Positions 19,399 to 30,796 of a stretch of 64,000 nt of DNA are shown piece by piece. This DNA comes from Oegoconia quadripuncta (Eukaryota > Arthropoda > Insecta > Lepidoptera > Autostichidae). Made by a program: the position numbers and the translations under genes. Each line of letters opens with the position of its first letter. The stretch's first letter is position 1. Under the pieces are notes generated by a model. It had not been told where the DNA came from and did not search any database. It worked only from the letters and a program-made list of their open reading frames with translations. Location of the stretch: the NCBI GenBank assembly GCA_949316235.1, contig OX438745.1, positions 2,051,001 through 2,115,000 on the forward strand, written 5' to 3'.

Positions 19399-19582
19399 AT
19401 TTAAATCTGCCGCCAAGCAGCAATATTAATAGCATTGTTGTGTTCCGGTTGCCAGAGATAAAATAGCCAGTCCCCCAAATGTGTTGGGGTTTCCGGGTCA
19501 GTATGCTTCCACCTTCGACCTCATCTTCACTTAACATCAGGTGTGATTGAGGTCAAGAACCAAACCGTTTTCCATAAAAAAG
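19399..19582 (+). mobile_element. SINE C, 3' half
   Basis: From atttaaatctgccgccaagc to ccataaaaaagaaaa. No head. Confidence 0.85.
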
Positions 19583-19866
19583 AAAAAAGAATAAGAGTCG
19601 TCACTGCTGAACGTAGATTTTCAGAGCGACCGGTTGGGAGCCCGAGATACTGCGACCTCCAACTGGGGCTCTACCCCCTGACTCAAAGCTATAGCGATAG
19701 CCATCCGAATACACTGTCTATCTTGGTCATTGTGTTACAATATGACAAGGACAGATAGTGCATTGACGTCATAAACGATAGCAATTCCCAAAGCAATTGA
19801 GTTAGGCCACCTTTAAGTTGGACGACTCTAAAACTTTAATGCGTCTCCCACTATTAGTTCTTTATA

Positions 19867-20907
19867 CAGGGCGTCCCACGGCTATGCCACATGGAGGGAA
19901 AGTACCTTGAATTTTGTAGATGGAACATTTTACTGAAAGTAGACATTATTTTAATTTAAAAAACAATTTAAACTGCATTCATAGATTTTTAAATAAGTAC
20001 ATGGTTGAACCGGGAATCGAACCCTTTATTTATAAAAAAAAAATTACCATGTAACTTTATCATACCGATCGAAAGGCTTCATCATAAGGATAATTTTTTG
20101 CTAAATAACATAGTGTCAGAAATAAAAGGAAGACCATGAATTTTAACATTTTTAATACAAAATTAATCAAATTTATCAAATGCTCAAAATGAGTCCCATC
20201 CTGTTCAATACAAAGTCGCACTCTTTTGATTATTTCGCTCCCTGTCGATTTTTTGATCATGTTGTGGTGGATATTTAGAATAATACGTCGAAGTTCAGTT
20301 TGTAGCTCGTGGACACTTTGACACTGGTTCTTGTAAAGTAAATTTTTTACATAACCCCATAAAAAAAATCTAACGGGGTTAGATCTGGGGATCTCGGCGG
20401 CCATTTTTTCGTCCATTTGTCCCGATCCAGGAAAGAAAATGTTCATTGAGATAGTCCTACTTACTAATTACGTATCTCTTTATCATTTTATCATGAACTT
20501 AAATTATAATAGGGAAATGATGCATACTTCTCGAGTGGGTAATTAGTATTAGTAATGATAATGTCAGTTGTATGTCCTTACGGCAATGTCAGCTTTTCAT
20601 TTTTCTGAACAAAATTGAACATCTAATGTTAAAATTCATGGTCTTCCTTTTATTTCTGACAATATGTTATTTAGCAAAAAATAATCCTTATGATGAAGCC
20701 TTTCGATCGGTATGATAAAGTTACATGGTAATTTTTTTTTATAAATAAATGGTTCGATTCCCGGTTCAACCATGTACTTATTTAAAAATCTATGAATGCA
20801 GTTTAAATTGTTTTTTAAATTAAAATAATGTCTTCTTTCAGTAAAATGTTCCATCTACAAAATTCAAGGTACTTTCCCTCCATGTGGCATAGCCGTGGGA
20901 CGCCCTG
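19867..20907. mobile_element. Mariner-like element with about 280-bp terminal inverted repeats
   Basis: Ends are CAGGGCGTCCCACGGCTATG and its complement, each flanked by TA (19865-19866, 20908-20909). The left arm (19867-20146) and right arm (about 20628-20907) match almost throughout. The 480-bp middle holds a reversed transposase remnant. 1041 bp in total, too short for a full transposase. The TA flanks and the CCCTGTA ends fit the IS630-Tc1-mariner superfamily. Confidence 0.85.
20060..20446 (-). pseudogene. Transposase C-terminal remnant (DDE, Tc1/mariner superfamily)
   Basis: The 128-codon frame holds AEIPRSNPVRFFLWGYVKNL, then CQSVHELQTELRRIILNIH, then RLCIEQDGTHFEHLI. In related insect transposases the pattern is PRSPDLTP.DFFLWG; here the aspartate-containing SPD is replaced by SNP, so the last catalytic block is damaged. 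The frame runs on into the terminal repeat, where its final 30 codons are not meaningful. No N-terminal DNA-binding or first catalytic residues are present. Family call is by remembered motif. Confidence 0.68.
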
Positions 20908-21081
20908 TATACTCTAAAAATAGTTTTGCTGACTCGTGACGGTTATGTCCATGGGTGCATTTTTAAAATATTCGTAAATTTGAATTCGTGTAATTCTCAT
21001 GAACTGGTGACGTCACTCTTGATTACGAACAACGTATGAACGAAACATGTGGAATTCAATCCAAAAAAATTCGATCACCCA

Positions 21082-21310
21082 TACAGATAGATAGATAAGC
21101 ATTTATTTGCATCCATGTATACACATAACAAATTTTACATATGAAAAATACAACTAAAACAATAAAGCACAAGTACAGAAACAACAAATATTATGTGTGT
21201 GCCGCAGTATACAAAAAGGCTACAAGCTCAGTGTATGGATTTGCCCGAGGGGGGCAAAACACTGGTATTCTGCTGAAACCTGAGGGTTGGTTTGGGACAA
21301 ATGGAATTTT
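21082..21310 (-). mobile_element. LINE J, 3' UTR fragment
   Basis: Reversed: tail complement agatagatagataagcattt, then tgtgtgccgcagtatac and gctcagtgtatggatttgcc. Matches 30797-30990 and 34384-34600. Confidence 0.7.
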
Positions 21311-21407
21311 GAAATGTGTTTGGTGTTATCAAATAAATGGAAAAATTGTTTACTGTAAAATGTAGACAAAAATAAATGAAATTACATTTTATTTCAAGAT
21401 TTAAATA

Positions 21408-21662
21408 TATAAATAAATGTCTTTGCACAAACACACAGCGCCATCTAGGTCCACAGTAAGCATCTAGGCTTGTGTTATGGATACTAGATGGTTGATAAAC
21501 TACACAAATACATTTTTTTTTTGTAAATAAATACATGTATAAATGAAAAACATCCATAACTCGGGAGCACATGTCTGTATTCATCATACAAACGTATGCC
21601 CCTAGCGGGATTCGAGCCCACGACCATTTGGTGTAGTAGCAGAGTTTCTAACCACTACACCA
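21408..21662 (-). mobile_element. SINE A, full length
   Basis: Complete reversed copy from the AAAT-type tail to the A-box region. The B box is slightly decayed (gggattcgagcccacgacc). Confidence 0.88.
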
Positions 21663-21689
21663 AACAAACCAAATAAAAGTATACTCCCA

Positions 21690-21835
21690 AAAGTAACAAG
21701 AGAGGAATAGCACCTAGGCGTAATGACTTTGACCAACTGAAAGAAAAGCTGAATGTCGTGTCGTACCAGGGCGGAAAGTAGAGAGACATGTTCATTACTC
21801 CACCGACAAGAGCATAGCTCTTAAATTGAAGAATA
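21690..21835 (+). pseudogene. RTE-like LINE coding fragment
   Basis: Encodes DFDQLKEKLNVVSYQGGK before a stop, matching FDQVKEKVNVVSYQEVK in the reverse frame at 46352-46627. The rest is lost. Confidence 0.65.
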
Positions 21836-21908
21836 AGATAATATAAATTCACGAATCAAAATCATTAACCTATTATTATCAAATAATCATAATAAAATCA
21901 ATCAAATA

Positions 21909-22322
21909 TTAGGTCCTTACCTATGAAATTGGCGGTTTGCATGAAGAATTTCGTTAAGACTGTTTTCTCCATACAAACATTTTTGATTTTTTTTTGGGAA
22001 CGGCAAATCCAAATTTAGCTAAACTTTGTGTGTATTATCGGATAACATTAAATTAAGTATAGGCAGCGTTAATTTTTAAAAGTAACCGCTTTATAAATGT
22101 TTCAGCGAGTCTATTATGGGAAGCATATGAAAAGAGCTCTGTTCAAATTTTGTTTATTATGTGATTTAGCCCAGAAATAAAAAAATATTTCATGTGAAAC
22201 CTTGAAATAATATTCCATTTTCCAAATAAAAAACTAATTTGGATATAGCTTTGAAAATTGCAGGAATTGGTACATATGATTAACGAAGAAAAAAAACTCC
22301 AATTTCATAGGTAAAGATCCAA
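21909..22322 (+). mobile_element. MITE F, copy 2 (TA target duplication)
   Basis: 414 bp, TTAGGTCCTTACC to gatccaa, TA on each side (21907-21908, 22323-22324). Roughly 93 percent like copy 1 by eye. Confidence 0.87.
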
Positions 22323-22711
22323 TACAAGAGATTTTAGATTAGTAAAAAAGGTCAGAAGAAATATTGAAAAAATTTGAAAACTACTCGAATAGTATTTTTT
22401 TTTTTTCATTTTTGAACGAATTTTTTCTATTACATATCACTACTCTCAGTACAAATAGTAACAAAACTGTGCTACACTATTAGAGGACACTTTAAAAATG
22501 GTCCAATACATCACGTCGGCTGCGGAGCGTTAAGATTTATCAGGACGTGTCGACTTGACGTATGTAACACGGAAACGGTTTCAGCGAGATGCGGACGTCC
22601 AGAATTCCTTTTTATTCCACTTAAACGGAATTGTTAGATTGTTTAGGACGTTGCGACGTATATACGTTTGTGCTGGCCCAATATTTATAGTATTTTCACA
22701 GACAGGCTCAT
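22323..22711. other. No recognised feature
   Basis: No match to the window's repeat families and no coding pattern. Confidence 0.5.
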
Positions 22712-22952
22712 CATTGGTGGAAGGGCATTTAAATGTCCGCCGGGCTAGCTACCACCATCTTATCTAAATCTGCCGCCAAGCAGCAATGTTAATAGCATTG
22801 TTGTGTTCCGGTTGTCAGAGATAAGATAGCCAGTCCCCCAAATGTGTTGTGGTTTCCGGGTCAGTACGCTTCCACCTTCGACCTCATCTTCACTTAACAT
22901 CAGGTGTGATTGAGGTCAAGTACGAACCCGTCGTGCATAAAAAAAAATCAGA
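22712..22952 (+). mobile_element. SINE C, head missing
   Basis: From tggtggaagggcatttaaat to gtcgtgcataaaaaaaaat. The 22876-22919 segment is the reference for comparison with LINE P. Confidence 0.87.
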
Positions 22953-23204
22953 TGATAATGTGAAGGCAGATGCTTTTCACAGATACACAGCATCTTCTCG
23001 CTGGGAGAAGCCATGGGCTTTGAATCTGGATTGTGTAATAGTCTAGTCGCATCTGATAATCCTGCCTCCACATTCCTCCCATTGTAACTCCAATACGCCA
23101 GAGTTGACAGTGCGCTAGACACCCTCCGGGAATGGCCCTCCCCTTGTAAGGGGGGGCTGGAGCCGCTTATGCGTTCCCAGGTCCTCTTCGTGATTGGGCA
23201 ATAA
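22953..23204. other. Unassigned; shares a short word with 40,909
   Basis: The motif ctggagccgcttatgcg (23149-23165) also occurs at 40918-40934 next to a G-run in both places. This may be a further repeat, but the match is short. Confidence 0.4.
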
Positions 23205-23362
23205 ATAAACAAACAGACAAACATCCAAATTTTCACATTTATAATATTTTAGTTAGCATAGCATCCAAATTTTATCTAAATCCGTTCATCCGTTTCGCTG
23301 TGATTGAACAACGAACAAACAAATATACATCCAAACTTTCGCATTCATAATATTAGTTAGAT
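23205..23362 (-). mobile_element. Helitron-like ends, two fragments
   Basis: Two reversed end segments (acatccaaattttcacattt at 23220 and acatccaaactttcgcattc at 23328), the second with the adjoining ccgttcatccgtttcgctgt block. Both match 47243-47486. Confidence 0.62.
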
Positions 23363-23366
23363 AACT

Positions 23367-24293
23367 TCCCAAAGAAACTGTGTAAGAAGGGTTATTACAG
23401 GATACCCAGCGTCTCTGCGTGAATGCAAAGTTGTAATACAGAGATGGTTACTTACCTTGAATTATAAATCTACTGAAGAACTTTTTGTAATTAATGCGTA
23501 ATTCTGGTATGATATAAAACTTCTTTCTTCTGCCCTACTGTAAAATTATTCCAGATAAATCTGCTTCCAATCAAATGATCAAATGCTGTGCACAATTTAT
23601 ACCTACAATGCTATTCAGAATATAACCTAATTAAATATATTAATATAGAGGTATGTATTTATGTATACAGGTATCTATCAACTTATATGTATATGTTACT
23701 ATATAAATGAAAAATAACATAAGTGCAACAAAGAATTTTGTAGATATATATTATATCCTATATATATATTCAAATATATTTTATATACATATATTATTTA
23801 CTTATATTTATATACTTACCAAACACTCTACACCCTTAGATGGCAAAAATTTACTTATTGTACAAATTATATGGGGAAGACATTGTTCTCTGTAACACAG
23901 TTTTTAACTACCACAGACAACAAAGCTTCAACAGTTGTGTAATTTATTTCGGTTCAATAAAATATTGTTATTGTTATTGTTATTGTTATTGTTATTGTTA
24001 TTGTTATTGTTAGGATAGATGATTATTTAGGCGATAAGGAAGTCTGGTGTTAGCTGGTCGTTATGTTAATTGCTATTGTTTTGTAATATGTAATATAAAA
24101 TGTAATATTATTGTAAAGATCGAAACTAATTGAAAAGATGTGTTGTTGCGGAGTTTCTTGTCGCTTCTTCTCCCTAACCATAACACCTTGTGAAGCGATG
24201 TAGTTTAAAAAAAAATAACATGTTGACTTTCAATAAGTGATATTTTTGTATCCTACATTGAATAAAATATTTTTGATTTTGATTTTGATTTTT
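23367..24293 (+). mobile_element. LINE H split by a retroposon
   Basis: The coding end KETVXKKGYYRI-like (23371-23404) and the rest of the coding end (DYLGDKEVW, about 24018-24052) with the 3' UTR and (GATTTT)n tail (24264-24293) belong to one LINE H copy. They are contiguous in the reversed copy at 54478-54890. The 607-bp insert is listed separately. Confidence 0.85.
23405..24011 (+). mobile_element. Retroposon with (TTATTG)n tail, nested in LINE H
   Basis: Flanked on both sides by AGGATA (23399-23404 and 24012-24017), a target duplication. It ends in about eight TTATTG units (23963-24011), typical of a LINE that carries a short repeat as its tail. No coding frame of note, so this is a 5'-truncated 3' UTR or an unknown SINE-like element. 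Confidence 0.82.
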
Positions 24294-24296
24294 GAC

Positions 24297-24438
24297 TGGT
24301 GTCGATTCGGATACACACCAACTAAACTAAAACCAGTTTTGGAGTGGTGCCGTCGCATCGTACTGTTCCAGGGAGAAAGAGACAGTACTACTTTAAAACT
24401 GGTTTTAGTTTAGCTGGTGTACATCCGAATCGACACCA
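24297..24438. mobile_element. MITE G, complete
   Basis: 142 bp, with tggtgtcgattcggatacac at one end and its near complement at the other. The inverted arms are about 44 bp, leaving a 50-bp centre. It abuts the LINE H tail. Internally it stands opposite to the copy at 8614. Confidence 0.88.
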
Positions 24439-24547
24439 CTAAATCGATGATGTATACAGGAAAATAAGGTTCCTGTTGATATACAAAATCTTCCTTCCAA
24501 TAAATTTAAGGATATACTATAAAACAGAAACTTATTAAGAAAGTATC

Positions 24548-24800
24548 TTATAAATTATCAGACTATTTAGTTGATAAACATCTATGAACATAACCAGCTC
24601 GTTTCCATAACCAGGCTATTTCACAATTAATAATTTAATATTATTGTGTCGTTTTTTTTTAATATAAAAAACAGTTTTAAAAAGAGCAAACTTTCGAGTT
24701 TCTTGCTTGTTCTTCTCACGGGAAAATTGCCTTTTGAACAAGCAGTAGCTTAAAAAATGTTTTACTCTGTGTACCTACAAAATGTTTTTGACTTTGATAA
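24548..24800 (+). mobile_element. LINE K, 3' UTR
   Basis: Contains ccaggctatttcacaattaa, then gagtttcttgcttgttcttc, ending near atgtttttgactttgataa. The same 3' end is at 37098-37640 (-) and 55520-55945 (+). Confidence 0.75.
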
Positions 24801-25301
24801 ATAGTAATCAATATCTTATTATAACCATTGTTATTGACAAAACGATAGAAGCTGGCAGGCCACTAATAATTATCGGTACGCGTATCCGAACTCAGTCGCC
24901 GCTCTTTCTTCCGTCAGAAATGTCAAACTGTGAGACAGATACTTATGTGTTTTACTACATCTATGATTGATGTAAACTTGAAATATTGTATTCTGAGTTT
25001 ATAATTATTGTGTACAAGAGCCATACCGTGATTATAACACGCAGATACGAGGAAGTGCATTTTCATTCTACACTCCTTCAAAGCTATAGATAATTTAATT
25101 ATGGGATGGAATGAACTTCAACATAACACAATGTACTCTATACATTTGCTGGAAGCTAATTGGAGTTAATAGATATTTCAATGTTTACCCATTAAATTTG
25201 ACCAATTTTGCGTTCACGGGATGAATCTGTTAATAAAGTAGCTATAGTAATGCTATCAATATTGATAGAAACACAACACACGGCCCATTGAGATTTTGTT
25301 T
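24801..25301. other. No recognised feature
   Basis: Unassigned. Confidence 0.5.
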
Positions 25302-25570
25302 TAAATAAATAAATAAATATCTTTGCACATACACACAGCGCCATTTAGTTCCACACTAAGCAACTAGGCTTGTATTATAGATACCAGATGGTTGATAAAC
25401 TACACAAATACATTTTTTTTTTTTGTAAATAAATACATATATAAATGAAAAACATCCATAACTCGGGAACACATGTCTGTATTCATCATACAAACATGCC
25501 TCTAGCGGGATTCGAACCCGCTACCTTTTGGTATAGCAGCAGTTCTAACCACTACACCAAACAGATCGTC
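25302..25570 (-). mobile_element. SINE A, full length
   Basis: Complete reversed copy with a regular AAAT tail and intact B-box complement (gggattcgaacccgctacc). Confidence 0.9.
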
Positions 25571-25959
25571 ATCGTCGTCATATCATGTGTACATATAACA
25601 ATATATTGGAATAAATACTTGAAGTTTGAGTGTGAACCCTTTGAACAAATACCTTCATTTATCATTCGTTAATAATCTTAGGGTTCATATTTGAAATTCA
25701 GATTTCGAATTCCTATGTCAAAGTAAACTCATTTATTCAAAATGAGACACTCGGTATTTGTCACTCAAAGTCCATCACTTCGGAGAATTACTTATTCTAT
25801 GGACGATAGCAGTGGTCCAAGGAACCCTAAATTTGTAAAGTATCGTACTTTAGTAACTTATTAGTAATCTGTGGTATCGTACCATATAAACCGGTCAAGT
25901 GTGAGTAGGGCCTACGCCCTGAGGGTTCCGTAACTGCACAACATGACCTTTGACAAACT
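25571..25959. other. Unassigned, with a GGGTTCCGTA-type word
   Basis: gagggttccgtaactgc at 25920 resembles short inverted repeats common in moth genomes, but boundaries are not visible. Confidence 0.4.
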
Positions 25960-25964
25960 TTACA

Positions 25965-26760
25965 AAACTGCGATAGTACGGAATAGCGACAGGACTGAAG
26001 TGCGCCAGTACGCGACTGCGACAGCACGGAATGCGACAGAGTTCATCCTGGCGGGACTAAGGAAAATTGAGTAGGCTGAAGAAAAATCTTAGGATAAATT
26101 TAACAAATATCCATTAAATTTAAATAAATCGGTACTTTTTATTTTAAATACACTAGCAATAATAAAAACATAAATCAAAATATTCACTTTTATACTTAAT
26201 TGAAATTGAAATGTTACCTACATATAGTAGAGAATGATAGGCATCATAAAACTTTGTGCATTGTCGTTTAAAAAAGACATTTATTCATCATCTCAGCCCG
26301 TAAACATCACACTGCAGGGATATAGGCATTCCCTCGTATACCACGCTAGCCCAATGCGGGTTAAGGGCTACACATATCTTAGAATTTCTATTTCTCTATC
26401 ATGCAGTTTTCCGATGTTTTTCTTCACCGTTTAAGAACAGTCGGATAAATGCACATAAGTAATGAAATCAAATTTAAAAACCCATTGTTACATTGGCCTC
26501 CCTGGGAATCAAAGTCGAACCTCCCAAATTGGGAGACCGCTGAGCCACCGACGCTCCATACCTTTATTGCCTCCAAATAATTATTACAAAAAAAGTTATT
26601 GTATGAAAATTAAAAGTTGAAAAATGTAATTCAATGCACAGTTTTCATTGTGTCTCACGTCAGACTCTCAATTTACTCTGTAATCCTGCGCAGATGAAAT
26701 CTGTCTTATTCCGTATTGTCACTGTTCAGTTCTGTCGCATCGCAGTTCGGTCTTACACTC
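25965..26760. mobile_element. Second element with GCGACAG-type arms, split by SINE D
   Basis: Left arm 25965-26040 has five units of the form acggaatagcgacagg. The right arm 26690-26760 is inverted (cagttctgtcgcatcgcag). The middle contains a complete SINE D. The unit type is that of 15812-15927, but the arms are more worn. Confidence 0.6.
26283..26556 (-). mobile_element. SINE D, full length
   Basis: Reversed. The 3' end (catctcagcccgtaaacatc) leads to the tRNA-like head, cctcccaaattgggagacc then gctgagccaccgacgctc. The B box is partly decayed (gggaatcaaagtcgaacc). Confidence 0.87.
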
Positions 26761-27373
26761 TACTATATCTAGCCATACTCGTGTGCTCTCCTTTGCTATA
26801 GCTCGCGAAAATACTGGTCATAATAAAAAAAAAATACTTGAGTAAAATAAAATGAATAAATATTCCATCATAAAGTACCTAATGTGATTATTAATATATG
26901 TTACACATAAAACAAGTGTTTGATTATTTTAGGGCTCCGTCAAATATTTCGTTTTAACGGTTCCCTTGGCAGAAACGTTTGAGAACCGCTACACTACACC
27001 ATCCGAAACGATAATCGCTTCAGCATTTATTCGAGACATAGACGAATTACATCCGAAATACGATAGAGCCGACATCTTTAAATGCCATATATTTTCCTAA
27101 AGATTAATTTCAGATAGGACAGTTAGGCACAATAAATCACGAGAACAATTTCGCCCGTGGGTATTCATTAATTGTATGCCACGTTTTTGGAATGCAAATT
27201 TTTCCGTAACCCGGCATATAAATTAGGCAATTGTACATTCAGGTGGCAAAGAAACGTACATTCAGCTTCAAAATTGAATTGACGGCGATTGTCAAATATA
27301 TCTCGGCGTCATCGATTATACAGCCAATAGAGCCCTAACAACAGGCTTCTGCCAACATTTTTTTTAAGTCAAC
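26761..27373. other. No recognised feature
   Basis: Unassigned. The gggctccgtcaaatatttcg word at 26932 resembles the GGGTTCCGTA type above. Confidence 0.45.
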
Positions 27374-27708
27374 TTTTTTTTTTTATGCACCACGGGTTGG
27401 TACTTGACCTCAATTACACCTGATGTTAACTGAAGATGAGGTCGAAGGTGGAAGCGTACTGACCCGGAAACCCCAACACATTTGGGGGACTGGCTATCTT
27501 ATCTCTGACAACCGGAACACAAGAATGCTATTAACATTGCTGCTTGGCAGCAGATTTAGATAAGATGGTGGTAGCTAGCCAGGCGGACATTTAAAATGCC
27601 CTACCACCAACCAAACCGAGTACTTAAACGTGCACCCCGCTGGGGATCGAACCTGCCACCTCCGAATCGTAAACCCAATGTTGTTTACATTGAGCCACGG
27701 CGGCGGCT
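27374..27708 (-). mobile_element. SINE C, full length
   Basis: Complete reversed copy from oligo-T to ccacggcggcgg. The head B box is gggatcgaacctgccacc. Confidence 0.9.
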
Positions 27709-27721
27709 GAAATTCGACGAA

Positions 27722-27790
27722 AATTCGAACCACTACCACTTTGGAATAGGAAATCATCTGGTGAAAAAGCGGCGCAATAAAGGCATGTTC
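27722..27790 (+). repeat. Short dispersed repeat Q
   Basis: Contains accactaccactttggaat and gaaaaagcggcgcaa. A related form is at 29660-29730 (accgcttcggaaagggaaac). It resembles a conserved segment near LINE 3' ends. Class unclear. Confidence 0.45.
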
Positions 27791-27834
27791 ATTATACATA
27801 CAATGAACGAATACAGCGACTCGTAAAACCAATT

Positions 27835-28140
27835 TTTTATAGGCCTTAAGGCCTTTACTGACCCGGTAACCTCGAAGATCGATAAGGTCGCGAGACGGGA
27901 AATTTTACCAGATTTCACAAGCGTTTAGTCGTTGTGAGCAACCATCCTCCTAATCTTTATGACATAGGCGCTTCTCGGGTACGCTACACATGGTTGCTTA
28001 AAATAGTGAATAACAAGAATTGTAAATAGAGACTTCACTTAACGTTTGGTTATCCACAACATGGTTTTGTAATTGTATCAAGTTCATGCAGATGTATTTA
28101 GATGCAGGCGCCAGGTGCAGAGGCAGGTGGGGATGGGTAC
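27835..28140. other. No recognised feature
   Basis: Unassigned. Confidence 0.45.
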
Positions 28141-28189
28141 CATTACCCTTTCCCCCGTGAGGGGTTGCCTCACGGGGGAAAGGGTAATG
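28141..28189. repeat. Perfect 22-bp hairpin
   Basis: The left arm cattaccctttcccccgtga plus gg (28141-28162) and the right arm (28168-28189) are exact complements around a 5-base loop. It is GC-rich in an AT-rich setting. Confidence 0.95.
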
Positions 28190-28299
28190 AAAGCTTTATT
28201 TTGTTCGATTAAATCATAGTAAACGGACAGTTGTTATTTTGTCATTTAGGACAATAACTAATAACTGATACGTGTATTCATTCGTCAGTAATATTTATT

Positions 28300-28440
28300 A
28301 AAAAATGCGGCGGCAATAACGGCGGTAATAGCTTGGATATACTGACTTACAGATAAATGATCACTGTTGAACATAGGCCTCCCCCATAGAATTCCAAATT
28401 GACCGGTTCGAAGCGGCTTGTATCCAGCGTGAATATCTAC
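28300..28440 (-). mobile_element. LINE-like 3' end remnant
   Basis: atcactgttgaacataggcc then tcccccatagaattccaaat is the complement of a widespread RTE-like coding end in moths. Only a partial match is visible here. Confidence 0.4.
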
Positions 28441-29035
28441 TGGAACCTTTCTTAAAGCTTGCATTGGCCCATTGGGCACGACGATCTCGTGGGGACGGAG
28501 GCGAACTTCGCACGGTTCAGAAGATACGCACACGCCTGACATAGAAAGCGAGCTTAGCTTGAGATAGAGGAGGGCCCGTGAAGAGACGTGATCAAGGGCT
28601 AGAAGCAAGCCTGTGCTAGTATTGTCAAGCCCCAGAATGAGGAGAATTGACCATAGGGTTGTCTTTGTGGACACAGCGGTAAATAATTTCTTGAGAGTCA
28701 AAAGGGAAAGAGCCCCGAGCAAGTACCGGGCGCTTCGTTCAATGATTCGGCCCGTATAACCATGATGGTTGATAGGGCCATGGAAAGGTGGAGGGTTTGG
28801 CCCTAAATTGTTGTTTATGCCGGTCGTCTACAGTCGCTACATTTACTTTCATATTTAGTATTTACATACTACTGTCATCAATCAGGGTTAGCACCTGACC
28901 TCAATCCACCTAAATATTTAATTTTTATATAATTGTTATACAGTCTGATAAATTGTTCATCTTGTGATACTTGTAGGAGAATTGCCTAGGGTAGGGAGTA
29001 CCTCTCTGCCTGTATGAAAGGCAAACCACTGATAT
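28441..29035. other. Higher-GC stretch without a feature
   Basis: A 145-codon reverse frame spans 28285-28722. It overlaps the LINE-like remnant, has no recognisable domain and lacks a plausible start context. I do not call a gene here. Confidence 0.4.
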
Positions 29036-29036
29036 C

Positions 29037-29230
29037 ATGACGACCGATTGGTGTAGTGGGATAGTGACCCTATCAGCGAAACCAACGATTGCGGGTTCGA
29101 ATCCCGCGAGGGGTAAATGTTTGTTTGATGAATACGAACATTTATTCCCGAGTCTTGGATGTTTATATAAATATTTATGTATATTTATCCGTTATCTAGT
29201 GTCCATAATACAAGCTTATAGTCCGAAATA
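29037..29230 (+). mobile_element. SINE B
   Basis: Head with gacgaccgattggtgtagtg and B box gggttcgaatcccgcgagg. The body is intact to tccataatacaagcttatag. The 3' segment is short. Confidence 0.88.
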
Positions 29231-29274
29231 TTTATTTATTATTATATTATTATTATTTGTCTTTTTTTTCAATG

Positions 29275-29530
29275 CTCTTGTCGGTGGAGTCCTATCCACA
29301 CTTCTCTTCATTCCGCCTTTTCTGTTACTTCCTGATAAGACACGGCATTCACTTTTTCTTTACTTGTACCATGTATGTTCTTCTAGACCTTCCTCCCTTC
29401 CTCTTCCCCCCACTTTTCCTTCAATGATGTGCCTGATAAAGTAGTCGTGTCGTATCAGACGACCCAATACCTGTCCCCTTTCTGTTCACAATGATCTTGA
29501 AAAACACTCTCTTCTCATTAACCTTCATCA
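29275..29530 (-). pseudogene. RTE-like LINE C-terminal remnant, decayed
   Basis: Reversed. The DNA follows 46325-46625 closely (gctcttgtcggtggagt, then a gtcgtgtcgtatcagac segment) but has many indels and no frame remains. Confidence 0.65.
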
Positions 29531-29649
29531 TGTATAAATTATTGAAAACTTCAAACTTCAAGCTTTTAGTTCAACGTAAGATACATGATATCATTTGTTG
29601 AATGTCAATTTAAATCTATTGGAAATAAAAATAGGGCTAAGCATTTTTC

Positions 29650-29780
29650 GGTCAGTCAGTATGTCCAAGCTACTACCGCTTCGGAAAGGGAAACCATCTG
29701 TGGGAAAAGATGCGGCGCAAGAAACCCACAGGATCATTTTTCTTTTCTTTTTTTTGAACAAATTGACAATGAAGTAAATG
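29650..29780 (+). repeat. Short dispersed repeat Q, copy 2
   Basis: gtcagtatgtccaagctact and aagatgcggcgcaagaaacc. Its first part is the complement of 28330-28352. Confidence 0.45.
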
Positions 29781-30274
29781 CTTGAAGTTTCAAATTTCCT
29801 TCCGGTTCGTCTAATAAAGATCTTCATCCTCACCGCCTGTGTGTCTGGTGACTTCGGTTGGTACATAAAAGGTTGTAAATATTGGCGCATACCCCGGGCC
29901 TCGTCGTAAAAACAGTTTTACGTCATTTTACTTGACGAGTGCTAAACAACCGAACGGTGCGAGTACAGTGACGCATCTAGTACCTATTTTGGTGCAGCTT
30001 GAGTTCAATAATATGTGGAAAATTAATATTTTATATGATAAAAATATTTACGGATGTTGCATCGTTTGATAATCAACAGCCTAATGATACAAACAAATAA
30101 GATACAAGATTTGAATTTGAATCAATATGCAGAACTTTCAGATGACTTAACAATAAGGAAATTATTTGTGCTAACACACTTAATTACTCGTATTGAATTC
30201 CGTGATGATAGGTTTGATGAGCGATAAAGCCTCCTAATTTATAGTTTCTATAAGATATTTAAATGTACCTTCGT
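29781..30274. other. No recognised feature
   Basis: Unassigned. It runs up to a short repeat tail. Confidence 0.45.
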
Positions 30275-30316
30275 TATTTAAACAATAAAGCGTATTTGAT
30301 TGATTGATTGATTGAA
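30275..30316 (+). mobile_element. Possible LINE tail (TTGA)n
   Basis: aataaagcgtatttgattga followed by further GATT units, resembling a polyadenylation-like signal with a short-repeat tail. The upstream body was not recognised. Confidence 0.4.
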
Positions 30317-30796
30317 TAAGTTGATTTATTTGAATATTTTAGAAACGCAGAATTATGCGGGTTCGTTAGAAGTGTATAACTTGACATCGACAAACGCATG
30401 TGTGATGAATGCTTGTACGAAAAACCTGTACAACCATTCATTATAGGTCGAATCCACGCAGCACTGATACTAGACATCACTTTAGTGACAAACGGTTGTC
30501 TGCTTAGTATATTCCAACGTCTTTATCATCGTCTCAGCCCGTAAACATCCCACTGCAGGGATATGTTTCTGATATGTTATATTATATTCCCTCGTATAAT
30601 GAGGGAGTATGGGACTTAGTCCACCACGCTGGCCCAATACGGGTTGGCGACTTCACATGCCTTAGAATTTATATTTTTCGGGCATGCAGATTTCCTCACG
30701 ATGTTTGCCTTCACCGTTTAAGAGCAGTCGGATAAATGCACATAAGTAATTAAATTAAATTTAAAAACTCATTGGTACATGGCCATCAAAATTTAG

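Noticed and set aside
23963..24011. Free-standing (TTATTG)n microsatellite
   Set aside because: It is the tail of a retroposon bounded by AGGATA duplications, so it is described there.
28285..28722. 145-codon reverse frame as a host gene
   Set aside because: It overlaps a LINE-like remnant at its end, shows no domain and has no splice or start context that I can support.
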